DNA of 64,000 nucleotides, from the NCBI GenBank assembly GCA_026724425.1, contig JAIUCV010000005.1, positions 42,009,784 to 42,073,783 on the forward strand, written 5' to 3'. A program made the translations under genes and the position numbers. Under the pieces are notes generated by a model, which saw nothing but the letters and a program-made list of their open reading frames with translations, was not told the DNA's origin and did no database searches. Shown in pieces: positions 37,801-49,319 of the stretch. The DNA comes from Erythrophleum ivorense. Taxonomy: Eukaryota > Streptophyta > Magnoliopsida > Fabales > Fabaceae. Within the stretch, counting starts at the first letter, position 1. Each line of letters opens with the position of its first letter.

Positions 37801-38885
37801 ATATGATGTCAAATAGTGTATATCTTCTATGTATGATGATGAAATCATATGTATAAGTTAATGTACTCTAATATATAGCTTGTTGTGGAAAGATATGAGA
37901 TCATATATGACAAATGGCATAGGTGGTGCTATTATGTATGTATGCATTCTTGGATGTCAAGGGGTCAAATTTTGATCCAAACCTCTTAACATGCAATGGA
38001 ATAGTTAGAAATGCCATTTAGGATGAATGAAATGTACTTAAAGTGGAAGAAATCCAATTGGATATTAAATAGTCTATTTTAATCCCAAACTTAGTTTTAA
38101 AAGAGGCCTAAAAAACTTCAATGTCAAAAGTGGTCTAAATGACCTATTTTGAGACTAAAATTTGGCATTAATTAGTCCCTTAGTAAAGCTTTCTAACAAG
38201 CTAAGAATTATAATTTTTAAAACTGTATAGAATATTTCATGAATTTCTGAAACTCTATAAAACTTTCATTTTAGCCCCTAGTACTATTTATATGGTTAGT
38301 TGTGATATTTTGTATATTTGAGGGCCCAAATGAACTCTGATACTCATGAAATTTTACAAGCATATAGGTGGTATTATAATATTTCTGTAGCCACCAAGTT
38401 TGTATAAATCAAAGTTGTATAGCCAAAGATATGCATTTTTAAAACTTAGGATCTAATTATGGACGTGTACAATGATAGTCTCAGTTTTCAGTGTTTTGGT
38501 GGGCCAAATGGATTCATTTGCATTTAAAAATTTTAAAGTATGTATTTTGCATCCTAAGCTTTCAATAGACATCTAAATTACATAAATTGGAGTTATATAG
38601 CGTGAGATATGCATTTCTAAAATCTGATACAATTTATGCGTATGGTGCATTTTGGGCTAGAGTGTCCCCTGGGGCTTCCAATGCATATTCTCTAATCTAA
38701 TAAGTTGAACTAAGTTTGTTTATGAGAAACATGGATGAAGGAAAAGAAAGAGATAAAATCGGACTCCTATTGCTAATTTTCATATGTAGATAGACCGATT
38801 TTACTATCAAAAGTATAGTAAATATTGTACATTTTATGGAAATACCCATGACTAATGTGTATGAGCTAAATAGCTAGGTATGATA
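31824..38885 (-). mobile_element. Family-A solo LTR, reversed, inserted in copia-A and itself interrupted
   Basis: Left end TGTAATACTCAG (the reverse of the family 3' end), right end ...AGCTAGGTATGATA (the reverse of the family start; terminal CA changed to TA). Flanks are TAAGG (31819-31823) and CAAGG (38886-38890), and the copia-A reading V-V-*-G / G-F-S-Q continues across them. Internal match: reversed 31990-32250 aligns with 36960-37150 of the plus-strand copy (the 'CTTTGAGAACCC...AAAGCTCAAATTTTTCATTT' part). Without the 33701-37407 insert it is about 3.35 kb. There is no coding region. Confidence 0.8.
33701..37407 (+). mobile_element. Intact family-A solo LTR, 3,707 bp
   Basis: TGTAACACTATAACTTC... 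to ...GAGGGACCAGATGTTACA, with a perfect 5 bp duplication CCTAA (33696-33700 and 37408-37412). The 7 bp termini are perfect inverted repeats (TGTAACA/TGTTACA). It is the reference copy for the family seen at 1-8400 and 31824-38885, and shares its 5' half with 46586-49319. It lies inside a reversed copy of its own family. Small frames (for example 35286-35549) fall in the repeated CTCACC/TTTTGGACT phrases and are not credible genes. Confidence 0.88.
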
Positions 38886-38890
38886 CAAGG

Positions 38891-40470
38891 GTTTCTCCCA
38901 AGGTTTGACATTGATCATGAAAATAATTTTTTTTTGTGGTAAATGCAATTACTTTTAGAAATCTTATTAGTCTAGTAATACATGAAAAAGTTTATGTGCA
39001 TTTAATGGATGTTATTAAACCCTATTTAAATGACTTGTTAGATAATGAAATTTATATAAAAATCCTTGAAACATTTAAAATATCATAAGCATGTAAAGAT
39101 TCCTATGAAAATTGTTCAATACATTTACATAAATCTTTATATAGACTAAAATTATCTAGGCCTATGAGATATAATTGTCTCAAGGAATATTTGTTAAGAA
39201 AGGTTATAGAAATGATCCAATTGGCCTAAGTATTTTTATAAAATGATCTAAATTAGAGTTTGTCATTGTTGTGATATATGTTAATAAGTTAAATATTATT
39301 ATAACTACTAAAGAGCTATAAAAAGCAATTGATTATTTAAGAAAAGAATTTAAGATAAAAAATTTTAGAAAAACAAAGTTTTATTTCAATTTGCTGATCA
39401 AGAACTTAAGAAATGAAATTCTTTTTCTTAAAGCAATTCTATATGGATAAAGCACATCCACTAATTACCTCAATGGTTATAAGATCATTATATATGAATA
39501 AAGACTATTTTCGTCTTCAAGAAAATGATGAAAAGCTTCTTAGTCCTAAAGTACTAACTTTTAGTACTATTAGAATGTTAATGTATCTTGTTAAAAATAC
39601 ATGACTTGATATTAAATTTGGTATAAGTTTGTTATTAAGATTTAGTTCTTCTCCAAGCAAAAAAAAAACACATTGTAATAGAATTAAATATTTATTGTGA
39701 TATCTCCAAAGGACTACTGATATGAGATTATTTTATTATACTAAAGCCATATTATAATTAATTGACTATGTAGATGCAAGATATTTATCTAATATACATA
39801 AAGCTTGATCTCAAGCATATTATTTATTTACATGTAATGATATAACTATATCATACTACATTATAATAAAAACTTTAATTATTATTTCTACAAATCATAC
39901 AAAAATAATTATAATATATAAAATAAGTCAATAGTGTATTTGGCTAAGATTAATAACCCAACATATCAAAGATGTGTATTTTACTTTTAGAGAAAAAGAT
40001 TTCAACAATATTATATAAAAAAACATATCATGCATAGTTTAGTTAAAGAAGAGTACATTGAAAGAAATAGAACAAAATATATTTTACCAAAACTTCTTTT
40101 TCACTCATGATCTTTAAAAGATTTGTGATATAAATGTTCATTAAATTCATTTATGTGATGATTTGGTAGATTTGTTTATTAATGTATTATCAACTATCAC
40201 ATTTGAAAAGTTAACATATGATATTAGGATATACTAATTTAAAGACATTAAATGACATTATCGTTAAAGAGAATAAAAGATGTGTTATACTCTTTTTTCT
40301 TTAATTAATGTTTTGTCTCATTAGATTTTCCTGATAAGGTTTATAATGAGAAAATTTATAATGAGTAATTATAAATACTATATACTATTTTTCCTTCACT
40401 AGGTTTTTATCTCATTGGATTTCTCTTTGTAAGATTTTAATGAAATACATTGTTTGTTAATAGATATCAA
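38891..40470 (+). pseudogene. Copia-A reverse transcriptase and RNase H remnant
   Basis: It resumes at GFSQG (38889 onward). Next come a KVYVHLMDVIKPYLNDLLDN phrase near 38985-39045, the RT catalytic region read as FVIVVIYVNKLNII near 39262-39300, and a QFYMDKAHPLITSM phrase near 39428-39475, which matches IFYMDKVHPLSTPI in copia-B. RNase H follows as LIDYVDARYLSN near 39757. The YVDD catalytic motif of the family reads YVNK here, so both aspartates are lost. Many stops are present. The 3' part has typical copia TTTTGTCTCATTAGATTTTC phrases before the polypurine tract. Confidence 0.8.
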
Positions 40471-40477
40471 ACAAGAG

Positions 40478-40788
40478 TATTGTAAATGATATAATTATAT
40501 AAATATTCATAGGTCCTAAAAAATGACTCTTAAAGATCAATTATCATGTTTAATAACATAAATTCTATAACATCCAAATGATTCATATTATACAATTATA
40601 TAGATTAATTTATATATATATATATATGTTATTGCAATTCATATATTTTTTCTATGGTTAAAATTGTATAAATAAAGGTGATATACAAAATATGAGGGAT
40701 CCAAATTAATAAGAATTATCCTCTCCTCTCTCTTCTTAATTTTTTTTACACTTGTTATATTTATTATATATTTATTAGTTTTGCAACA
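40478..40788 (+). repeat. Copia-A 3' LTR
   Basis: It follows a degenerate polypurine tract (CAAACAAGAG, 40468-40477), starts TATTGTAAATG and ends ...TTAGTTTTGCAACA. The last about 100 bp match the end of the 5' LTR. A (TA)n run lies at 40611-40628. The next five bases are GTATC, but I found no matching copy at the left end. Confidence 0.6.
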
Positions 40789-41731
40789 GTATCAACATTT
40801 TGTGTACCAAAAAATATAAGTCTAGATTTTTTAAATTTTTTTCTATAATTTTTTTTGTAAATTTCAGGAAAAGAAGGAGTAAGTGAAAATAGAAGAATTT
40901 GGAAAATAGAAGAATTTGGCCTTATACATATTTTTATTCTTTTATATTATTCTCTCTCTAAAATTTGTAAAAAAAATAAAAGAAAAAATTGACAATTTTT
41001 ACGCATGCCAAAATTGTAAATGTAGACAATTTCTATTCTACAATTTATGCCTGTAAAAGTTCACTTCATGATTACTAACAAAAAAATAGAGATTTTTTAT
41101 GTCAATAAAAACTAACTTTTTTCCCTAATACAAAAATTTAGAGCATAATCAGACGAGTTTAAAGGATACTAAAAGCGGTTAAACTGCATTTCTAAAGAAC
41201 TTGTAAAAAAGACATTCAAAGCTGACAAGCTAGAAAATGGAAGGAGGGACCAACTTGATTAAAATGAGTGGCAATTACGTATTGACATTTAAGAAAGTCG
41301 GCCCCTACAATGAAAATGGACAAGCTGAATGCAAGACCAAAAAAACAGAGAAAGGAATTTATAAGAAAAGTTTTTCTAGTTTTGTAAAAAAAATTTAAAT
41401 AAAGAATAGCTTTTAAGAATCATTTTAAGATAGCATATTTTGCAGAATATTTAGTTTTTTTTCTTTAAAAATGATTTAATGATTAAAAAGTATTTCATTA
41501 GTGATTACTTCAAGCATAAAAAATAATTTGTCATTAAATAAATTTTAAAAACTGTGCAAAATATTAGAAAAATATTTAAAAAATTTTTTTTAATTAAAAA
41601 ACCAGCTCATTCCATAAAACATGCAACCATATATATATATATATGAACACACACTTCAAAAAGAGAATTTGTTATAAATGCATTGTTTTTAACTTGTTTA
41701 AGTTGCTACTTTATCTTAAATTGCATGTAAT
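40789..41731. other. AT-rich spacer between the two copia elements
   Basis: No gene, repeat partner or RNA recognised. It is AT-rich, with a short (TA)n run near 41629-41644 and a slightly more balanced part at 41150-41350 that could be old host or transposon sequence. Confidence 0.5.
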
Positions 41732-42130
41732 TGCTATAAAACAACTCAAGAGATAGATAAGAGAAGATTTAAAGAAAATATAGAATATGGAAAATACTTC
41801 TCAAATTTTCTATTCCTCATTCTCAATGCAAATAAGATGCATATTTATAAGTGCAAATTTGTAACTCCAAAAGATCACATCTTAAGTGTGAAATAATATA
41901 CCATAAAGTAGGGCATAAAGGTGAAAAATCAATATCCCAAGAATTACACATTCTTAAAGGAATATAAGAAGAAGAGTTATAATTCTTAGAGCCTAATGGT
42001 TATAATTCTTGAAAGAGAGGATCATCCATATAAAGAATCACATAAAGAATAGAATTATAACATACCTTTCAATAAATTTGGGGGTTTAGAAACTAAAGAG
42101 ACATCCACCATAATGAATAGATTCATAACA
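41732..42130 (-). repeat. Copia-B 3' LTR
   Basis: On the plus strand it reads TGCTATAAAACAACTC... to ...GATTCATAACA. It is closely similar to 49665-50062. It is flanked inside by the polypurine tract (plus CTCCCTCTTA, 42131-42140). Confidence 0.92.
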
Positions 42131-42140
42131 CTCCCTCTTA
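42131..42140 (-). other. Copia-B polypurine tract
   Basis: Minus strand TAAGAGGGAG directly before the 3' LTR; it serves as plus-strand DNA primer in the family. Confidence 0.75.
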
Positions 42141-42339
42141 GATGTCCATTGTACAAGGAATATGCCTTATTAAAACCTTACTAAAGAAAAATTTAGTGGG
42201 AAAAAAACCCTAGTGAAGGAAAAAAAGTATACCGTTCCTTGTACACTCTCCCTATTCACAATATCACTGTATATTTTTGAGCCGACGTATCCCAATTTTA
42301 TATACTAATCTTTCAAATGTTGAGGTTGGTAGTGCCTTG

Positions 42340-42980
42340 GTGAATAAGTCAACTAGATTATCACTTGAATGAATTTGTTGAACATCAATATCACCATTCT
42401 TTTAAAGATCATGGCGAAAAAGAATTTTGGTGAAATGTGTTTTATTCTATCTCCTTTGATATAACATTCCTTCAACTGAGCTATACATGCCACATTGTCT
42501 TTATACAGCACATTCGAAGTTTTCTTACAAGAGATAATGTGCATGTTTCTCAAATATGTTGAGTCATAGACCTCAACCAAACACATTCCCCGCTTGCTTC
42601 ATGAACAGCTATAATTTCTGCATGATTTGAGGAGGTGGCTACAAGTGTTTGTTTAGTGGAACACCATAAAATAGTTGTATTTTCACTTGTAAATATATAG
42701 CCTGTTTGAGATTTAACTTCGTGTGGGTCAGATAAATATCCAATATCTGCATATCCCAAAACTCTTATCTAGATCCATTTGTATATAACAATCACATATC
42801 AATAGTACCTCTAAGATATCGAAAAACATGTTTAACTCCAGTCCGATGTTTCCATGTTAGAGCTGAACTAAATCTGGCTAACAAGCTTACAGCAAAAGCT
42901 ATATCAAGTCTTGTATTGTTAGCAAGATATATTAATGCATCAATTGCACTAAGATATGGTACTTCAGGACCAAGAAGTTT
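42340..42980 (-). pseudogene. Copia-B RNase H domain
   Basis: Minus-strand frames 42550-42759 and 42353-42586 give MGYADIGYLSDPHEVKSQTG and TILWCSTKQTLVATSSNHAE, then ECVWLRS and a C-terminal VDLRNMHII-like part in another frame. The DPH...KSQTGY and SSNHAE phrases are standard for copia RNase H, which removes the RNA template during cDNA synthesis. Frame changes are needed to join the pieces. Confidence 0.85.
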
Positions 42981-42984
42981 TTCA

Positions 42985-43845
42985 TTATCATCTTGAGGTT
43001 AAAAAATATCCTTTTTTATATCAAATAATTGAACAACTATTGGGGTACTCAATGGATGTACTTTATCCATGTAAAATATTTTAAGAACTTTTTGTGTGTA
43101 ATTTGATTGATGTATGAAAATTCTATCTTTCAAATGTTCAATCTGTATGCCGAGACAAAATTTCATCTTTCCAAAATCTTTCATTTCAATTTTTTTTTTC
43201 AAACAATCTACTACTTTTGAAATTTTTTCAGGGGTTCTAATAATGTTCAAATCATCAACATATACAACGATGATTGCAAATCCTGAATTTGATCTTTTTA
43301 TGAAAATACATGGACATATATGGTTATTCTTATATTCTTCCTTTAACAAATATTCACTAAGATGATTATACCACATTCATCTAGACTGTTTTAGTCCATA
43401 CAAGGATTTTTGCAATTTAATTGAATAAAGTTTTTGAAACTTTAAATTTTATGCTTCAAGCATCTTAAATCCTTCTGGAATTTTCATATAGACGTTATGA
43501 TCAAGTAAGCCATATAAATACGTTGTAACAATATCCATAAGATGCATATCAAGTTTTTCATGCACTACCATACTAATAAGATAACGAAATATGATTGCAT
43601 CCACTGTAGGAGAATAAGTGAATTCATAATCAATTCTAGGTCTCTGTGAGAACCCTTGTGCAACAAGTCATGCTTTATATCTCACAACTTCATTTTTCTC
43701 ATTTTGTTTATGCACAAATACCCATTTATACCTAACAGGTATTACACCTTCAGGTGTTCATACTATAAGCCCAAAAACCTCACATTTTTCAAGTGAGCTC
43801 AAGTCTGCTTAAATTGCGTCTTTTCATTTTGGCCAATCACCTCTA
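42985..43845 (-). pseudogene. Copia-B reverse transcriptase domain
   Basis: The minus frame 42999-43376 holds the catalytic YVDD (about 43251-43262) in FAIIVVYVDDLNII, then MKDFGKMKFCLGIQIEH and the FYMDKVHPLSTPI phrase. Upstream (43377-43845) the remainder of RT is readable only with stops and frame changes. The catalytic residues survive, in contrast to copia-A, where they are replaced. Confidence 0.87.
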
Positions 43846-43847
43846 CG

Positions 43848-44975
43848 TCAACACTCATCGATGGATATAGGTTCATGATCCTCATTATCATTTATAACAT
43901 TAAATACTATAGAGTATGCAAATGTGTTGTTGACAATTATTTCTTTACGATTGAATATTTTTCCCATAGAAATATAACTTATTGAGATCTCTTCATTTTT
44001 ATTAGTTTCAAGTACCTGAACTTCTTTTGGAGTTATGTTATTTGTTATGTCTCTAGACTCTTCAGGAGTATCTATTTCTTTAATGGGCTCATTATGAATA
44101 ATTGGTCCTTTCCTTTTACAGAGATTTTTATCTTTTACACCTATTGGTCTACCACGCTTTTGGCGTACTTTGGATTCATTAGCTATTTCACTTACAGATT
44201 GTCCTTTAAGGACTTCAATTCTTACAGGAACATTTGCAGCTAGTATTTGTGACTTTGTTACTCTCTTTAGGTCAGTAAATACATCTGGCAGTTGATTTGC
44301 TATATTTTGTAAGCGAATTATCTTTTGAACTTCAAGTTTACATTGTTTTATACAATGATCAAAATATGTCAAAGTATTCCACCTAATTTCTTTGATCAGT
44401 TGCTTATCTTTCTCTCCCCTTAATGTTGGGAAAACTAACTTATCAAAATGATAATTAGCAAAACGTGCTGTAAATACATCTCTTGTCATTAGCTCAAGAT
44501 ATCTTATAATAGAAGGGGAATCATACCCCACATATATTCCTAACCTTCTTTGAGGTCCCATCTTAATACGTTGTGGTGGAGTTATTGGAACATATACTGC
44601 ACATCCAAAAATTCTAAGATAAGAAATATTTGGTTCCTAACCATAAGCCAATTGTAAAAAGGAGTATTTATGATAATTTGTTGGCTTTATATGTATAAGT
44701 GTTGCTGCATGCAAAATTGCATATCTCCAAGTAGAAACAGGGAGATTCATTCTCATTAGTAAAGGCCTAGCAATTAATTAAAATTGTTTAATAAACGATT
44801 TAGCCAAACTATTTTGTGTATTAACATGACCTACAGGATGTTCAGCGTTTATTCCAATTGACATGTAATAGTCATTAAAAGCTTGTGAAGAAAATTTTTC
44901 AGCATTATCAAGTTGAATAGACTTAATGGTATAATTTGAAAATTGTGCTCTTAATCGAATAATTTGAGCAAGCAA
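43848..44975 (-). pseudogene. Copia-B integrase core and C-terminal part
   Basis: 44778-44975 (minus) carries LAQIIRLRAQFSNYTIKSI and LDNAEKFSSQAFNDYYMSIG, the copia integrase core around its second catalytic Asp. 43848-44561 continues with GPQRRLGIYVGYDSPSIIRY and DVFTARFANYHFDKLVFP, then a charged linker with a KVRQKRGRPIGVKDKN phrase before RT. The DNA between the two frames (44562-44777) contains stops and a frameshift. Confidence 0.87.
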
Positions 44976-45179
44976 TCTTGCAAATGCTAGGTTGCGAGTT
45001 AATAATAAGCATACATGAGACTATCTACTGGATGTATCTATTAATACCATAAAATATCTAAATAGTCCTGATGGTAGATAAATAGACCTACAAATGTCAC
45101 CATGTATATGTTCTAGAAAAGTTAGAGATTCAGTTCCAACTTTAGTTAGTGATGACTTAATAATTAATTTACCTTGAAA

Positions 45180-45761
45180 ACAAGTAGTGTATGAGAATTT
45201 CTTAAATTAAAAAATCTTCAGGTTTTTCAATGGGTGCCTATGTGAATTTTCAATAATTTTTTGTATTATTATTGTTCCGAGATGCCTCAATCATTCATGC
45301 CAAATGGTAAATATTTTTGAATTTATAAACTTCTAGTTTATAGTTATATGTATTTCAATTGTACTAATTTTTGTATAGTACAAACAGGAAGAGAAAGTTA
45401 GTAATTTTTTTAGTATCTTTTTCTTACCATAAATAATGCTTGTGATATAGAAATATTCATTATTTTCTTCACACATAGTTTCTATATGATATTCATTACG
45501 GTGAATATCTTTAAAACTCAATAAACTTTTTTTAGACTTAGAAGAAAATAGAATATTATTTATTATAAATCTTGTTCCTTCAGATAATATGATAATAACT
45601 ATTCCAAATCTTTCAATTAATCTTGTACTGCTAGAAATTGTAGTAACATAAGCTTTACCCATGTTTATTTGAGAAAAATATTTTTTATCTTTTAAGATCG
45701 TATGGGTGCTTGCACTATCTGGGAGACATATATCTTCATTCATTTTTCTAAACTTAAACAA
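45180..45761 (-). pseudogene. Copia-B protease and pre-integrase region
   Basis: 45333-45761 (minus) encodes an N-terminal DICLPDSASTHTIL, where DSAS fits the aspartic protease signature of copia, followed by TRFIINNILFSSKSKK. Downstream toward 45180 the pre-integrase sequence is broken by stops. The enzyme would cleave the Gag-Pol polyprotein. Confidence 0.8.
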
Positions 45762-45861
45762 AATAAAAATATAAGAAATATTATAAAACTCATACTCAAA
45801 ATTTCATATAAATTTATAATTATAAAAAAAATAATTACAAACACATAAACCTATTTAAGTA

Positions 45862-46585
45862 TCAATATTTTCTTGAATGTGTAGTATTTATAAGATTATT
45901 GGCAAAATCATCATATAGATTAGCAAAATTAGTTTCAACACCTTTCTCATTTTCCTTCATTGATGCTTCATAGAGATCAACAAGGTGTTTTGCTGTACGA
46001 CAGGTATGTGACCAATGTCCATTCATACCATAACGATAGTATAAAATTTTTGAATTCTTCACATGTTTCTTTTGTCCACTTGTGCTTCCTTGTTTTTCTT
46101 CCCTCTTATTCCATTTCTAATGGTAAGCAATATTCTTATGATAAGGAGTATTATTTCTTTCTCAGCCACGTCCACGCCCTCGACCATGACCATGACCACG
46201 TCCACATCCTCGTCCATTATTATTAATCATTGTCACATTCCCTTCAAGGAATGGAGTAGAACCAGTTGGACGGGTTTCATGATTTTTCATTAATAGCTCG
46301 TTATTTTGTTTAACCACAAGAAGACATAAAATTAACTGAGTATTTTTCAAACCCTTTTTCTCTATATTGCTGCTACAGGAGCATATTAGAGGCATGAAAA
46401 GTAGAGAAAGTTTTCTCTAACATATCATTTTTAGTAATTACTTCTCTACATAATTTTAACTGAGAGTTAATATGAAACATTACGGAGTTATACTCACTAA
46501 CTGATTTAAAATCTTGCAATCATGGATGCATCCAGTCATAACGAGCTTTTGGAAGAATAATAGTTTTCTGGCCTCTCTTTCAAAC
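45862..46585 (-). pseudogene. Copia-B gag, 3' part with altered zinc knuckle
   Basis: Minus-strand readings give AILPKARYDWMHP-like and FKSVSEYNSVMFHINSQLKL phrases near the nested element, then a Gly/Arg/His-rich stretch (46162-46225), then YYRYGMNGHWSHTCRTAKHL (45995-46055). In the copia CX2CX4HX4C knuckle the first two Cys positions read Tyr here; the His and last Cys remain. A TGT-to-TAT change (G-to-A on the sense strand) explains both. Confidence 0.82.
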
Positions 46586-49319
46586 TGTAACACTATAATG
46601 ACTTAATTCCAAGTAATCTCCCTCTAGGTTTGATTCCATATGATTTCCAAGAAAAATGACCAAAATCGTGGTATTTTACTACTTTAAGTCAGGGTTTAAC
46701 TAGTTATATTTTGCCTCGTGGGTCCTGTGAACCCATCATTCACATTCTCTATTCAAACTCCATTTATAAAACTTGTACATAGCCTCAAACAACTCATAAA
46801 CCACGGATATGAAGTCAAAAATCAAGAAAATGCAATTTCTCACACGAGCCCAAAAGTCAGATTTTTGGCTCTAACTTTGAAAAATCATAACTAACTCTAA
46901 AAAAATGAGAATCAAGTAAATCATAGCTTTCTAGAAATATTTGGATGTTAACTTCACACTAAAAATAACTCCCCAGCACAATCTCAGCGTTAGGACTATG
47001 TTTGACATCGAAAAAGAGACAGAGGTCTAACTATCCCTGGTATTGGTGCAGCTTGCTGTCATGAAATTCAAAAATTCATAACTAATTCCACAAAAATCCA
47101 ATCTAGACAAACTATATCAATTTGGAAAGCTACAGATGTTAACTAGAGGAAAAAAATAAGTTCAAATCATTTTAATAGCCCTTGAACCTCGAAAACTAAT
47201 GGAATAGTAACGAAGGTCGGATGGCTTCCCTGATACTAACATAGAACTTCAGAAAGTTCATTCTCCCTTTATAGACCTCCGATTGAGGTGCTTCTAGCTG
47301 TTATAGGTCACTGTGGATATCTAATTTATACTCATAAAATTTTATGACAATCAGACATCGTTTGGTCCATGAATGACATAGATTCATTTTCGGACCTAGT
47401 TGCACAGTACAATAACTAAAACCAGAAAATTCTCTAATTTCAACAATTCACCAAATATTCCCTAGACCTCCAAATATTACTCACTTTAGCTTCTCAAGAA
47501 GCTCTCAATAGGCTCTAAAGGCATGCCAAATTCCATATCAAGAAGAGCTCATCTGGTCGTACTTTGACAGAGCTCACAAATATGACGGTTTTGGCACCCA
47601 AAATGGTTCAAAGTGGGTCCAAATGGCCTCCCACATGTTCTAGCATCTCTTGAGCAAGTTTGAAAGTATAAACATAACATATATGAAATACTCAAATGGT
47701 CCAAATCAATACACATCTCAAACTCACTATGCTACGGGCCAAAATACACTTACATGTAAGCCACAAAAGGGCCAAATTCTACATTTTCATTACTTTAGCT
47801 CTCTACATAATTCATACATCATTCATGCATACTTTTATACTTGCTCAAATATTTACATCTCAAAAATAATATATATACATAAGCACTCGGTCTTCCTATA
47901 CATCAAGCTAGGTGTAAGTGTGCAAAAGTGGCAAAACAAGACCTTCTATGTCTTATGGCCTCCACTCTTAGGCTCTTGAGCTCCACCTGGACCATGTGAG
48001 ATGGAAGAAGGAAGGGGGTGAGATTCAAGGAATCTCAATAACTCATACTCATTCAAGGAAGCAATCAAGGCATATAAAACAAGTTAAAACATACAAACCA
48101 TTCACAATTACACAACACATGCTTTCCATGCCATGAATATCATATCATTGCCAAGAATAAGTTCTAAGGACTTTTGATCTAACCTCACCCGAGTTTTTGG
48201 GACTTTTGGATTAGCCTCACCCTTGGTTTAGGGACTTTTAGCTCCACCTCACCCGTCTCAAAGGACTGACATCACCTCACCTGAGCAATTTTCACAATTC
48301 ATATCATAAGCATATTGGTAATGCATCAAGGCAACATCAAATGGCATGTCTCATCATACAAGCACATACACAAGCATACAATGACTATTACACATCCAAG
48401 AATGCAACAAGAAAGAGTGGAAAGCTACCTTATCAGCTAACACAAGCCTTTCCTTTCAATTTCTCTTCTTCCTTCTTAGTCCCACAAGCACAACTAGATG
48501 GAGTTGCTTCTCTTGAGTCTAGGCATAACAAAGAGCATGAAATTACTCTCTTAGAAGTCAAACAATTACTCACAAGGTTAGGGGTTTCTTCAGAGCAAAC
48601 CCTAACAAGTATAAGCAACTAGGAGTTTTTCTCTCTCTAGAGTTCCACTAACTCTCCTTCCTCTCTCAAGCTCTCAAGAAAGAAAGTAAAGAAGAATAAG
48701 TGAAGATACATGAGTTCTAGCCTTCTTCAAGAGTGGTTTTCCCATTTTCCTTCTTCTAAACTAAGCTCAACTCAACAACCAAAATCATAGAAAGAGAGGG
48801 CAAAGAGAGAAGAACAATATGCTAAGAAGAAAAGCTATAGAAATATCAAGCTTGCTTACCTTTTTGCTTGTTCTCCTTCCTTCTCTAGGTCTCTCTCTCT
48901 CTCTTTACAGCTCTTTTCTCTCTTTTGGTCGAAGCTTAGGTCGGTTAAAGGAGAAAGAATGGATATGGACATTTTAATAAGTCAAATTCTCTTTTTTCAC
49001 GCTTTTCAGGACTAACCCTCGCTATAGCGAAGAATAACCCTCGCTACGGCGAGCACGTATCAATCCCAGACCCCTGCTTTCATTATGGAGTGTGCTACGA
49101 CGAGCAACACCCTAATTTTTGTATGGGATGCCCGCACTCACTATAACTAGAAGCATTTTCGCTATAGCGAAAATGCACTCTCGCTATATAGGTAGACTCT
49201 TTCTTGCTATAGCGAACAGGTACATTCGCTATAGCTAGCCCATTTCTCGCTATAGCTAGCAGACTTAGAAAATTTTCAAGACTTCGAAAATTTTCAGCTT
49301 TTTTTTTCTGGTTGTTACA
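46586..49319. mobile_element. 2.7 kb solo-LTR-like element nested in copia-B gag
   Basis: TGTAACACTATAATGAC... to ...TTCTGGTTGTTACA, 2,734 bp, flanked by CAAAC (46581-46585) and CAAAT (49320-49324). The copia-B gag reading is continuous across the junction (LWDNL... / ...KER). Its first 2 kb resembles family A (AAAATCATAACTAACTC at 46877; CTCACCC/GGGACTTTTGG at 48180-48270), but the right third differs. That part carries a cluster of palindromic TCGCTATAGCGA words at 49019-49260. Frames at 47650-47979 and 48341-48622 show no recognisable domain. Confidence 0.85.
49019..49260. repeat. Cluster of TCGCTATAGCGA palindromes
   Basis: Perfect TCGCTATAGCGA occurs at 49019-49030 and 49159-49170. Variants are TCGCTACGGCGA (49041-49052), GTGCTACGACGAGC (49092-49105), TCGCTATATAGG (49181-49192), TTGCTATAGCGA (49204-49215), TTCGCTATAGCTAG (from 49225) and CTCGCTATAGCTAGC (49246-49260). 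The copy at 49159 is the centre of a 24 bp perfect palindrome (49153-49176). Confidence 0.85.

Larger units (their letters stand above)
9411..40788 (+). mobile_element. Copia-A: ancient Ty1/copia element split by nested insertions
   Basis: The left LTR region (9411-9906), a primer-binding-like site, and degenerate protease, integrase, RT and RNase H segments in copia order (11230-12079, 30512-31823, 38891-40470) end in a polypurine tract and right LTR (40478-40788). It is interrupted by a LARD-type element (12080-30506) and a reversed family-A solo LTR (31824-38885). In both cases the copia reading resumes directly after the target duplication. Without the insertions it is roughly 5.9 kb, normal for copia. 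Stop codons, often of C-to-T type, are frequent throughout. I could not find a target duplication for the whole element, so the 5' limit is provisional. Confidence 0.8.

Noticed and set aside
9411..40788. A target-site duplication for copia-A
   Set aside because: Bases after the 3' LTR (GTATC) have no convincing match at the left end; the left boundary is uncertain.
42985..43376. Copia-B RT frame as a functional gene because YVDD is intact
   Set aside because: Neighbouring RT, integrase and gag parts have stops and frameshifts, and gag is split by an insertion.
48341..48622. 93-codon frame in 46586-49319 as a host gene
   Set aside because: Lies within a bounded nested element, is not kept in related family-A copies, and has no domain.
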